Source of the DNA: an uncultured Bacteroidota bacterium | GTDB taxonomy: Bacteria > Bacteroidota > Bacteroidia > Bacteroidales > F082 | Assembly: GCA_903891085.1 (NCBI GenBank) | Contig: CAITDJ010000154.1 | Span: 1 to 64,000, forward strand | Direction: 5' to 3' | Length of the DNA stretch: 64,000 nucleotides | Part shown: positions 14,884 through 23,615 of the stretch, piece after piece | Numbering within the stretch: position 1 is the first letter of the stretch | Layout of the letters: the number at the start of each line of letters is the position of its first letter | Notes under the pieces: model-generated | Seen by the model: only the letters and a program-made list of their open reading frames with translations | The model's database searches: none | What the model was told of the DNA's origin: nothing | Made by a program: the position numbers and the translations under genes

Positions 14884-17403
14884 TCAAAATCCTAACAATG
14901 TTCCGACCTGAAAGATTGCCAGTGATACCAAATAGGCCAGAAAAGTTGTATAAACTGCAGTAAACAAGGGCCATTTCCATTGACCAGTTTCCTTCTTAAT
15001 CGCGGCAAAGACAGCAATACAAGGAAAATATATCAGAATAAATACCATAAAGGACAAAGCTACAAGCGGGGTAATTACAGGTTTTCCGGCATGTTTACCA
15101 ACAGTGTAACGTTGTTCCTGTAACTTAACAGCAAGTGTTTCAGGGTTTATTTTATCAAAATCTGACTCGTACAATACACCCATTGTTGATATAACAATCT
15201 CTTTGGCAGCGCCACCGGCCAGCAAACTTACACCCATTTTCCAATCAAAACCGAGCGGGCGGATGGCAGGCTCGATGAATAAACCGATTCTTCCAATGAT
15301 GGAGTTTTCGTTCTTTAATCGAAGTCGTTCTCGTTCGAGTAGTGCGATCTCAGTTTTTTCTTGATTCGATGTTTCCTGAACCGTCAATCCCGTTTGATTA
15401 AAAACATCACTATTTTCATACTTACTTTTCGTAGCAATTATCCTATTATCGATTGTTGCATCAATTTCTTTGCCCAATGGAAAATAGCCCATCGCCCAAA
15501 TAATCATAGAAGCCAGCAAAATAATGGTTCCCATTTTTTTGAGGTATTGTAGACCCTTAAACCAGGTTTGCTTGAAAATGGCTTTCGTGGTTGGAATGCG
15601 ATAGGGTGGCAACTCCATTACAAATGGCAATTCCTGCTTTTGGAAAAGTACTTTTTTAAAGAACCAGGCAAGTAATGCAGCGAAAACAATACCAAGCAAA
15701 TAAATCCCAAAGAGAAGTGTGCCTTGATACGCCGGAAAAAAGGCACTGATAATCAGTATATAAACCGGATATCTGGCACTACATGACATAAATGGAACAA
15801 TCATCATGGTTACCAACCGATCGCTTTTATTTTCGATTGTACGTGTTGCCATGATGGCGGGCACATTACAACCGAATCCCATCAGCAAGGGAATAAACGA
15901 CCGGCCATGAAGCCCTATTTTATGCATTAATTTATCGACAATAAAGGCTACCCGGGCCATATAACCGGTCGTTTCGAGCAAACTCAGAAAGAAAAACAGA
16001 ATGAGGATATTTGGAAGAAAAACGATCACTCCGCCTAAACCTCCAATGATTCCATCAACGAGTAGATCGCGCAAAAAAATGTCAGGTAATACGTTGAAAA
16101 AATATTGTCCCAGAAAACCCATAAACTGTTGTATCCATTGCATTGGGTAGGCTCCAAGAACAAAAGTGGCTTCAAAAATGCCCCACATTATTGATAAAAA
16201 AACAGGATAACTCAGGTATTTGTTCGTGAGAATATTGTCAATACTCCGACTTTTTGTTTTCGTATTATGTGTGCTTTGTTCGAATGTTTCGCGCAACGCA
16301 CCTTCAATAAATCCATATTTAGCATCGGTAATAACAGTTTCTGTTTCTTCATGATAGATTGATTCAATGCGACTTGAATGCGTTTTGGCTGTGGCTAAAA
16401 TCTCAATGGCATTTGTGCATTGGTTAGTCCGGTTCATTTCGACTTCATCCGATTCAAGCAATTTAATGGCAAGATATCTGGGTGAAACCACATTTGTCAC
16501 TGCTGAGTTTCCGGTAATATTGATCAGTTTTTGGATTTCCCGGATCGATTTTTCAATTTCAAAACCGTAATTGATATGTATATGCCTGATATCCGGATCA
16601 TTGTCTTCATATACCTTGATGATACGACGGAATAAATCTTCAATTCCTGTTCCTTTTGATCCAACGGTAGGTATCATCGGAATACCCATCATCCTGGAAA
16701 GACTATGATAATCAAATGAATTTCCTTTTATTTGCAGTTCATCAAACATATTCAAAGCGATTACCACCTTGATATCCATGTCCACAAGTTGTGTTGTAAG
16801 ATAAAGGTTCCGTTCGAGGTTTGATACATCAATTACGTTTAGCACTATGTCAGGAATCTCATTGAAAATGTGGTTTCTCACATAGAGTTCCTCTGGCGAA
16901 TAACTAGAAATACTATAGGTTCCGGGCAAGTCGGTCAGATGAAAAGTATAGCCATCTAATTTGAAAGTGGCCATCTTGGCGTCGACGGTTACACCGGCAT
17001 AGTTAGCAACACGTTCCCTTGAATTGGAAGCAAAATTAAACAGGGTAGTTTTACCTGAATTGGGGTTCCCGATGAGGGCAACTGAAATATCCTTTGATCT
17101 GATTAGTGGTGAAAGTCGCAATGATTGCTCCAGTTCAAGTACTCCGTTAAACTCATTCTGATGTGCAAGGGTGAGTTCGTTCACAGTCAACACTTCAATG
17201 AGTTCGGCTTCGCTTTTACGAAGTGAGACTGCATACCCCAGAATATTGTATTCAATCGGGTCGCGCAGGGGTGCATGTTTGATGACAATTACCTGCTTAC
17301 CAACAATAAACCCCATTTCGATGATTCGCTTGCGAAATGCTCCTCGGCCCTTTACTTTGGTGATTATCCCTTTTTCTCCCTCTGCTAAATCGGCAAGTGT
17401 CAT
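14884..17403 (-). CDS. feoB: Ferrous iron transporter FeoB with N-terminal FeoA domain
   Basis: Inner-membrane Fe(II) uptake protein, 839 aa. Residues 1-72 form a FeoA-like SH3 domain (IIEMGFIVGKQVIVIKHAPL) fused to FeoB. The G-protein domain has G1 GNPNSGKTT at about 112-120 and the LPGTYS switch motif. The membrane part includes the Gate/FeoB_C segments, with LMGFGCNVPAIMATRTIE and SCSARYPVYILI conserved. FeoA-FeoB fusions are known in Bacteroidota. No Fur-like site is evident upstream. It is a single gene, divergent from nothing and preceded by the DUF5063 gene in the same direction. Confidence 0.96.
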   Translation of the reverse strand: MTLADLAEGEKGIITKVKGRGAFRKRIIEMGFIVGKQVIVIKHAPLRDPIEYNILGYAVSLRKSEAELIEVLTVNELTLAHQNEFNGVLELEQSLRLSPLIRSKDISVALIGNPNSGKTTLFNFASNSRERVANYAGVTVDAKMATFKLDGYTFHLTDLPGTYSISSYSPEELYVRNHIFNEIPDIVLNVIDVSNLERNLYLTTQLVDMDIKVVIALNMFDELQIKGNSFDYHSLSRMMGIPMIPTVGSKGTGIEDLFRRIIKVYEDNDPDIRHIHINYGFEIEKSIREIQKLINITGNSAVTNVVSPRYLAIKLLESDEVEMNRTNQCTNAIEILATAKTHSSRIESIYHEETETVITDAKYGFIEGALRETFEQSTHNTKTKSRSIDNILTNKYLSYPVFLSIMWGIFEATFVLGAYPMQWIQQFMGFLGQYFFNVLPDIFLRDLLVDGIIGGLGGVIVFLPNILILFFFLSLLETTGYMARVAFIVDKLMHKIGLHGRSFIPLLMGFGCNVPAIMATRTIENKSDRLVTMMIVPFMSCSARYPVYILIISAFFPAYQGTLLFGIYLLGIVFAALLAWFFKKVLFQKQELPFVMELPPYRIPTTKAIFKQTWFKGLQYLKKMGTIILLASMIIWAMGYFPLGKEIDATIDNRIIATKSKYENSDVFNQTGLTVQETSNQEKTEIALLERERLRLKNENSIIGRIGLFIEPAIRPLGFDWKMGVSLLAGGAAKEIVISTMGVLYESDFDKINPETLAVKLQEQRYTVGKHAGKPVITPLVALSFMVFILIYFPCIAVFAAIKKETGQWKWPLFTAVYTTFLAYLVSLAIFQVGTLLGF

Positions 17404-17493
17404 AAACCTTTTTTCGATGATACAAAGGAAATCAAATTATTGCAGGCACTAAATACCCATATTTAGGTATTTGAAATTCTATAAAACTAATAG

Positions 17494-18045
17494 TTAATCG
17501 TTGAAATCGAATAAGTTATCGTCAATTACCGGTTCAATCATTGACTTACTTCGTAACTTATGGATTATCGGAAGTATTAAACTTATTTTTTTGCCCCAAT
17601 TAATCTCAAATAGTTGTCTGATATCGTGAATTGCGTTTTCACGTGCCGAAAGTCTGTTTTTTTTGAACAGCGTGATGAAATCTTTCATGTCCTGATAAAT
17701 ATCGGTCACGCATTCGGAAATACTTGCCTTGATTGGTTCATTATTTTCAGTTTGATCTTCCAATATCCAGAATTCATCATCATTGCCTAGTTTTTCCCTT
17801 AGATCCCGAAAAATTGCTTCCCATTGTTCTTCAGTAACGAAACGCTCAGAAGTCTCAGTATCATCGGGTTGCATCTCTGGAACAAGTGTCCCCCTTAAAT
17901 ATAGCAATGGCGCAAAGCTTTGTAATGTGGTTAATAACGAAGCTTTAGTTTGAGAAGCTGTATTTTCGATCAGATGACAGAATTCTGTAGCGATTGTTAC
18001 CAATTCTAAAACGTTTCTCGATAAGGTCAGATCTTTGTCAGACAT
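17494..18045 (-). CDS. DUF5063 family protein
   Basis: A 183-aa acidic cytosolic protein from the ATG at 18045 (MSDKDLTLSRNVLELVTIATEFCHLIE). An in-frame GTG three codons earlier is a less likely start. The visible family pattern is a helical N-terminus, PLLYLRGTLVPEM, then FVTEEQWEAIFRDLREKLG. No catalytic motif is evident and the function is unknown. It lies between feoB and the sugar-nucleotide operon, all on the minus strand, and is separated from the operon by a hairpin. Confidence 0.8.
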   Translation of the reverse strand: MSDKDLTLSRNVLELVTIATEFCHLIENTASQTKASLLTTLQSFAPLLYLRGTLVPEMQPDDTETSERFVTEEQWEAIFRDLREKLGNDDEFWILEDQTENNEPIKASISECVTDIYQDMKDFITLFKKNRLSARENAIHDIRQLFEINWGKKISLILPIIHKLRSKSMIEPVIDDNLFDFND

Positions 18046-18069
18046 TTTATTCACTTTTAGTTAAAGTAA

Positions 18070-18096
18070 AAAAGCATGTAATTATTACATGCTTTT
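18070..18096. terminator. Hairpin between phosphoglucomutase and DUF5063 genes
   Basis: A 12-bp perfect stem (AAAAGCATGTAA/TTACATGCTTTT) with a 3-nt loop, giving a T-run on the minus strand. It lies 20 nt after the pgm stop and is the likely end of the sugar-nucleotide operon. Confidence 0.75.
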
Positions 18097-18116
18097 ATTA
18101 CATAAGTAATTTATAA

Positions 18117-19856
18117 TTAAATACTTAATGATTTCATAATGACTTCCACCTGATCTTCAAGTTCCTTGTCAACCAGATAGTAATCTTCCCTTTTATTCAA
18201 TTTACCTTTTACACCAAAATAGAATTTGATTTTTGGTTCGGTGCCTGAAGGTCGAACACTGATTTTGCTGCCATTTTCGGTGATAAACTGCAACACATCC
18301 GATTCGGGCAGGTTGATTTTTTCTGTTTTTCCATCGATCACCGACTTACAGGTGCCCGCAAGATAGTCTTTAACCAAAACCAAGGTTGAGCCGGCAATAG
18401 CTGAAGGGGGATTGGTCCTGAATCGTTCCATCATTGCTTTGATATCTTCGGCGCCGGCTTTGCCTTTCTTTGTTACCGAAAGGAGTTTTTCTTTATAGAA
18501 TCCAAACTCAACATAAATATCTTTCAGAAGCTCGAACATACTTTTGCCCTGATCGGCCGCCCAAACGGCAGTTTCGGCAAGCATTACACAAGAAATGATG
18601 GCATCTTTGTCCCTGACAAAATCGCCTACCAAGTAGCCGTAACTTTCTTCTCCACCGCCAATAAATGTTTTCTTTCCTTCGTTTTGAAGAATGATATCAG
18701 CTATATATTTGAAACCAGTCAATACATCAAATTTGTCAACTTTGTATTTATTGGCCATATCGAACAAAATTTCTGAAGTAACGATGGTTTTTACAATATA
18801 TTCGTTACCCGTCAGTTTGCCGTTTTCGTTCCATTTGTGCAACAGATAATAAATAAGTAAGGTCGCAGCCTGGTTACCATTGAGCAGAATAAACTCACCC
18901 TTCTCATTTTTAACTGCGATTCCAACCCGGTCAGCATCAGGATCAGTAGCCATGACCAGTTCGGCATCTACTTCAATGGCCCGATCGATGGCCATGCTGA
19001 GTGCTGCTGGTTCTTCGGGGTTGGGTGATTTAACTGTCGGGAAGTTGCCATCAACAACATTCTGCGCATCAACACCATATACCGATTCAAATCCAACAGC
19101 TTTTAAAGCTGCAGGAACAAGGTTCACACCGGTTCCATGGATTGGTGTATAAACTATTTTGAAGTTCTTCTTACGTTTGATCACTTCAGGCGAAAGACTC
19201 AGATTTCGTATTTTTTCGATATAAATTTTGTCGAAATCTTCACCCAAAACGGTGATCAATTCGGGCCTAGCATTGAAATTAACCTTTGAAGGATCAGTAA
19301 TTTTACCAACTTCTGTAATCACATTTTTATCGTGAGGCAAAATTAATTGTCCGCCATCCTCCCAATACGCTTTGTAGCCGTTATATTCTTTGGGGTTGTG
19401 CGATGCTGTGATCACTATACCACTTTGGCAACCGAAATACCTGATTGCGAAAGACAGTTCAGGCGTTGGCCGCAAACTTTCGAAAACATAAACATGAATA
19501 CCATTGGCTGATAAAACCTGAGCAGTTATTTCGGTGAAATATGCACTATTGTTTCGGCAGTCATGGGCGATTGCCATGCTTAGCTTGTCTTTATCAGTAA
19601 ACATCTTTTTTACATAGTTTGCCAAACCCTGTGTAGCCATGGCAACTGTATATTTGTTCATTCTGTTTGTCCCGACCCCCATTATTCCTCTCAAACCTCC
19701 GGTACCGAACTCAAGTTCTCTGTAGAAACTTTCGGTAAGTTCCTGAGGATCATTGTCAATTAGCTGTTTAACTTGTTTAATCGTTTCAGCGTCGTAGGGT
19801 TCAGCCAACCATTGCTTTGCTTTTTTTAGTACTTGTGGATCTAAATTACTTTCCAT
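18117..19856 (-). CDS. Phospho-sugar mutase (phosphoglucomutase/phosphomannomutase)
   Basis: Interconverts hexose 1- and 6-phosphates; 579 aa, the long Bacteroidota form. The phosphoserine loop is TASHNP with Ser152, the Mg-binding loop is DPDADR, the sugar loop includes GGEESYGY, and the phosphate-binding loop is RPSGTEPKIK near the C-terminus. It supplies glucose 1-phosphate, the precursor of the UDP-sugars handled by the upstream ugd and decarboxylase genes. It starts 3 nt after the GxxExxY stop. Glucose versus mannose preference cannot be set from sequence. Confidence 0.93.
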   Translation of the reverse strand: MESNLDPQVLKKAKQWLAEPYDAETIKQVKQLIDNDPQELTESFYRELEFGTGGLRGIMGVGTNRMNKYTVAMATQGLANYVKKMFTDKDKLSMAIAHDCRNNSAYFTEITAQVLSANGIHVYVFESLRPTPELSFAIRYFGCQSGIVITASHNPKEYNGYKAYWEDGGQLILPHDKNVITEVGKITDPSKVNFNARPELITVLGEDFDKIYIEKIRNLSLSPEVIKRKKNFKIVYTPIHGTGVNLVPAALKAVGFESVYGVDAQNVVDGNFPTVKSPNPEEPAALSMAIDRAIEVDAELVMATDPDADRVGIAVKNEKGEFILLNGNQAATLLIYYLLHKWNENGKLTGNEYIVKTIVTSEILFDMANKYKVDKFDVLTGFKYIADIILQNEGKKTFIGGGEESYGYLVGDFVRDKDAIISCVMLAETAVWAADQGKSMFELLKDIYVEFGFYKEKLLSVTKKGKAGAEDIKAMMERFRTNPPSAIAGSTLVLVKDYLAGTCKSVIDGKTEKINLPESDVLQFITENGSKISVRPSGTEPKIKFYFGVKGKLNKREDYYLVDKELEDQVEVIMKSLSI

Positions 19857-19859
19857 ACA

Positions 19860-20252
19860 TTATGTTCTTTTAAGGTTGTTTATTTTTTTGAAACCATCTA
19901 TCAGCCTTGGTTGATGAATATCCAGAATGATCCCCATTGGATAGCCCGAAAAAGTCATAGCAGACTGCATTCTGGTGATATGATGCTGCATATTTCCGGG
20001 TAATGTAACAATCTCGATGAGTACTTCTTCTTCTATTGCCAGGTCAACACTTACCTGATCTTCAATTTTTAAGCCTTTATACTGGATGCCAAACGATGGG
20101 TTGCTTCGAAAACGCAGTGTTCTGAGCCTTAGCTCATGCATAAGGCAACTTTTATACACCGATGCCAATACACCTGGGCCTGTGAATTCATGCACTTCTC
20201 GGGCAGCGTCATATATTTGGGTAACAAGATTACCTCGCTTAATTTTGTCCAT
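19860..20252 (-). CDS. Diverged GxxExxY-family protein
   Basis: A 130-aa protein of the GxxExxY family, with the N-terminal AAREVHEFTGPGVLASVYKSCLMHEL segment. The defining motif is GVLASVY, so the eponymous Glu is replaced by Ala. The later segment VDLAIEEEVLIEIVTLPG also departs from the usual LIELKA form, losing the Lys. If the family is nuclease-like (PD-(D/E)xK-related, an inference), this copy could be inactive. The gene overlaps the rfbD end by 14 bp and precedes pgm by 3 bp, so it is translated within the sugar-nucleotide operon. Confidence 0.8.
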   Translation of the reverse strand: MDKIKRGNLVTQIYDAAREVHEFTGPGVLASVYKSCLMHELRLRTLRFRSNPSFGIQYKGLKIEDQVSVDLAIEEEVLIEIVTLPGNMQHHITRMQSAMTFSGYPMGIILDIHQPRLIDGFKKINNLKRT

Positions 20253-21105
20253 GTATTTCCTCCAAACACATCTTTAAACTGTCACGCCAATAAGGAATCT
20301 CAGTTTTTAAGTCGTTTTTGAATTTCGTCTTATTTAATACGCTGTAAAACGGTCTTTTGGTTTTAACCGGATAATCTTTTGATTCTATTGGGATTACCTT
20401 ACAGCTTATATTCTCTAATTCCATGATTGCAACTGCAAAATCATACCAACTTATCACTCCTTCATTGCTAAAATGATAGATTTCCTTTATTTTTTTTGAT
20501 GAACAGGTATTGACAATTTTGAATATTGCTACTGCCAGATCAAACGCCCATGTTGGCGTACCAATCTGATCAGAAACGACCCGAATCTCCGGCTTATTAG
20601 ATCCGACACGGATCATGGTTTTTACAAAATTATTGCCAACAGCCGAATACAACCATGATGTTCTGATAATTACTGAATTTGCATCGTGACTGGATATGAT
20701 AGACTCAGCATTTGCTTTGGTTCGGCCGTAGGCAGAAATGGGTTTAATTGGATCAGATTCATCATAAGGTTTAAAATTATCACCATCAAACACATAATCA
20801 GTTGAAATATGGATAAGCAACGCCTTACTATGCAAACAAGCATCCGCCAGAATCTTTACTGCCTCAGCATTGATCCTATTAGCCAGTTCAGGCTCATCCT
20901 CTGCTTTATCAACTGCGGTGTAAGCGGCACAATTGATACAAATATGTATGTGATTTGAAATAAAAAAACTATTAACATCAATTGTTGAAGTGATGTCAAG
21001 TTCGGTCAAATCAGTAAAAAACCAATCGATCGATTGGTTTTTCTGTGCAATTTTCTGTAGTTCGCTTCCTAACTGACCTTTACTTCCTGTTACTAATATA
21101 TTCAT
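20239..21105 (-). CDS. rfbD: dTDP-4-dehydrorhamnose reductase
   Basis: NAD(P)H-dependent short-chain dehydrogenase for the last step of dTDP-L-rhamnose synthesis; 288 aa, normal length. The Rossmann motif is TGSKGQLG at about 6-13, followed by the THISTDYVFDG-like strand (IHISTDYVFDG) and the catalytic Tyr-Lys pair YGRTK. The end has the C-terminal SVLNKTKF segment. rfbA, rfbB and rfbC are not in the window, so the pathway is completed elsewhere. The start is 8 nt after the decarboxylase stop. Confidence 0.93.
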   Translation of the reverse strand: MNILVTGSKGQLGSELQKIAQKNQSIDWFFTDLTELDITSTIDVNSFFISNHIHICINCAAYTAVDKAEDEPELANRINAEAVKILADACLHSKALLIHISTDYVFDGDNFKPYDESDPIKPISAYGRTKANAESIISSHDANSVIIRTSWLYSAVGNNFVKTMIRVGSNKPEIRVVSDQIGTPTWAFDLAVAIFKIVNTCSSKKIKEIYHFSNEGVISWYDFAVAIMELENISCKVIPIESKDYPVKTKRPFYSVLNKTKFKNDLKTEIPYWRDSLKMCLEEIHGQN

Positions 21106-21113
21106 ATTCAGAG

Positions 21114-22047
21114 TTATACAATAGTTCTAAAGTAATCGATTGTACGAACAAGACCTTCATCAAGGTTAACTTTGGGCTCCCAGTTCAGCACTTTTTTTGC
21201 AAGGCTTATATCGGGTTTTCGTTGCATCGGATCGTCCGAAGGAAGTGGCTTAAAGATCAGTTTTGATTTAGCATCAGTCAGTTTAATCACCTTTTCTGCC
21301 AATTCGATCATGGTGAATTCACCCGGATTACCCACATTAACGGGTCCGGTAAAGTCATCACCTGTATTCATCAACCGGATCATGCCCTCAATAAGGTCGT
21401 CAACATATTGAAAACTACGTGTTTGCATTCCATTACCATAGATTGTGATATCCTGACCCTGCAATGCCTGAACAATAAAGTTTGAAACTACCCCGACCAT
21501 CGGCGGGGTGCATTCGGGGACCGTAAGTATTGAAAATCCGGATGATTTTAATTCTAACATTGTTCTGCTGGTGATAATTCACAAACAAAGTTTCAGCACA
21601 TCGTTTTCCTTCATCATAGCACGACCGCAAACCAATTGGATTCACATGCCCCCAATAGGACTCAACCTGAGGATGTACTTCCGGGTCACCATATACTTCA
21701 CTGGTTGAAGCCTGAAGCACTTTTGCTTTGATACGTTTTGCCAAACCAAGCATATTGATGGCTCCCATTACCGAAGTTTTTACCGTTTTAATCGGATTAT
21801 ACTGATAATGAACAGGTGAAGCCGGACAAGCCAAATTGTAAATCTCATCAACTTCGACAAAAAATGGGCTTGTAACATCATGTCTAACCAATTCAAAATA
21901 CGGGTTGTCGAGCAAATGCATAATGTTTTTCTTCTGGCCGGTAAAATAATTGTCCATACAGATTACATCATTGCCTTCGTTGAGTAGCCTTTCGCAAAGG
22001 TGTGAACCTACAAAACCTGCACCACCGGTAACTAGTATTCTTTTCAT
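21114..22047 (-). pseudogene. UDP-glucuronate decarboxylase (UXS), frameshifted
   Basis: Converts UDP-glucuronate to UDP-xylose; extended SDR of about 310 residues. Part 1 (22047 down to about 21491) has [10 protein letters not shown], the STSEVYGDP strand, and the family-typical [20 protein letters not shown] with catalytic Tyr-Lys (YDEGK). Part 2 (to 21114) resumes with [12 protein letters not shown], the expected continuation of RMHPADGR. The break is a run of four C on the plus strand at 21491-21494; removing one base restores a single frame. This could be a true mutation, programmed slippage or a sequencing indel. Everything else is intact, and it lies between ugd and rfbD, consistent with a working gene. 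Confidence 0.9.
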
Positions 22048-22090
22048 AGTTTATCGTGTTGATTTATAGTGTTTTAAAAATAGTAACGCT

Positions 22091-23413
22091 TTATTCATTC
22101 TTGATACCGATGCAGAAATATTCAAATCCTTCCTGCTTCATTTCTTTTGCATCATAAATATTTCTACCGTCAAAGATGGCAGGTGTTTTGAGTAATTTTT
22201 TGATAACTCTGAAATTGGGAAATTTGAATTCAGCCCATTCGGTAACAATAATAAGTGCATCTGCATCAATAAGCGCATCATATTGATCTTTGGCATATTC
22301 AATGGTATGACCAAAAATTCGTTCACCTTCTTCCTTGGCTACCGGATCATAAGCCCTAACTTTGGAACCGGCTTCGAGCAATTTACCAATAATAACTCTT
22401 GAAGGGGCTTCACGCATATCATCAGTGTTGGGCTTAAATGAAAGTCCCCACACGGCGATTGTTTTATCTTTCAACTCACCCTTAAAATACTTATTGAGCT
22501 TGTTGAACATAACCGATTTTTGATCGTCATTTACATCTTCAACTGCCTGAAGAACACGAAGTTCATAATGATACGATTTGGCTGTTTTGATGAGTGCTTT
22601 CACGTCTTTAGGGAAACAGGATCCACCATAACCGGTGCCTGGATAAATAAAGTGTGTTCCGATCCGACGGTCAGAACCAATGCCTTTACGTACCATATTC
22701 ACATCAGCACCAACGATTTCACACAGATTAGCTATGTCATTAATGAAACTGATTTTGGTTGCCAACATAGCATTGGCTGCATATTTGGTCATCTCAGCTG
22801 AAACAATATCCATAAAAACAACCGGATGGCCGTTCATGGTGAAAGGCTTGTATAAGCGTTTCATTAAATCCTGTGCACGCTCAGAATCCAAACCAACTAC
22901 GATTCGATCTGGTTTCAAAAAATCGTCAACGGCAGCACCTTCTTTCAAAAATTCAGGATTAGATGCAACATCAAAAGGTATATTGACACCTCGTTTATCC
23001 AATTCACCCTGAATTGCTTTACGGACTTTTTCGGCCGTGCCAACCGGAACAGTACTTTTAGTTACTATCAGCAGATAATCCTGCATATGTCGACCCACTT
23101 CACGGGCTACCTCAAGCACATATTTCAAGTCAGCGCTTCCATCTTCATCAGGTGGCGTGCCAACAGCACTGAAAACTACCTGACAATCCTGAAGAGTTGG
23201 TCCAAGCTCGGTTGTAAAGAACAATCGTTTCTTGTCAACATTTCTTTGTACCATTTCTTCCAATCCTGGTTCGTAAATAGGGATAATTCCTTTATTAAGG
23301 TTATCCACCTTATTCTTGTCAATGTCAACACAATGAACGTCAATACCTACTTCTGAAAAACATGTACCTGTCACCAATCCAACGTAACCTGTACCCACAA
23401 TCGTAATTTTCAT
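22091..23413 (-). CDS. ugd: UDP-glucose 6-dehydrogenase
   Basis: Oxidises UDP-glucose to UDP-glucuronate in two NAD steps; 440 aa. The NAD-binding GTGYVGL motif is at 7-13, and catalytic Cys266 lies in [10 protein letters not shown]. The second Rossmann domain has [20 protein letters not shown]. It is the first gene of the operon, which makes glucuronate, and then xylose via the next gene, for envelope polysaccharide. The 200-bp AT-rich region upstream (23414-23615) carries the promoter, but I cannot pick a box with confidence. Confidence 0.96.
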   Translation of the reverse strand: MKITIVGTGYVGLVTGTCFSEVGIDVHCVDIDKNKVDNLNKGIIPIYEPGLEEMVQRNVDKKRLFFTTELGPTLQDCQVVFSAVGTPPDEDGSADLKYVLEVAREVGRHMQDYLLIVTKSTVPVGTAEKVRKAIQGELDKRGVNIPFDVASNPEFLKEGAAVDDFLKPDRIVVGLDSERAQDLMKRLYKPFTMNGHPVVFMDIVSAEMTKYAANAMLATKISFINDIANLCEIVGADVNMVRKGIGSDRRIGTHFIYPGTGYGGSCFPKDVKALIKTAKSYHYELRVLQAVEDVNDDQKSVMFNKLNKYFKGELKDKTIAVWGLSFKPNTDDMREAPSRVIIGKLLEAGSKVRAYDPVAKEEGERIFGHTIEYAKDQYDALIDADALIIVTEWAEFKFPNFRVIKKLLKTPAIFDGRNIYDAKEMKQEGFEYFCIGIKNE

Positions 23414-23615
23414 AAATCCAAATTTTGTTAAAACATTGTTAATTAATTTCTTAAATATTTTATTGTTGTAAAATCTCTGATTTTAAAGATAAAGATAAAT
23501 CAATTTGATAAGTTTCAACCACAATCTTGAAAAATTCCTTCCATTATTTGAAAAACAATCGTTGTTGCCAACGCGAATTTTTTATTGGGAATTCATTCCA
23601 TCAATCTGGGGTTTT

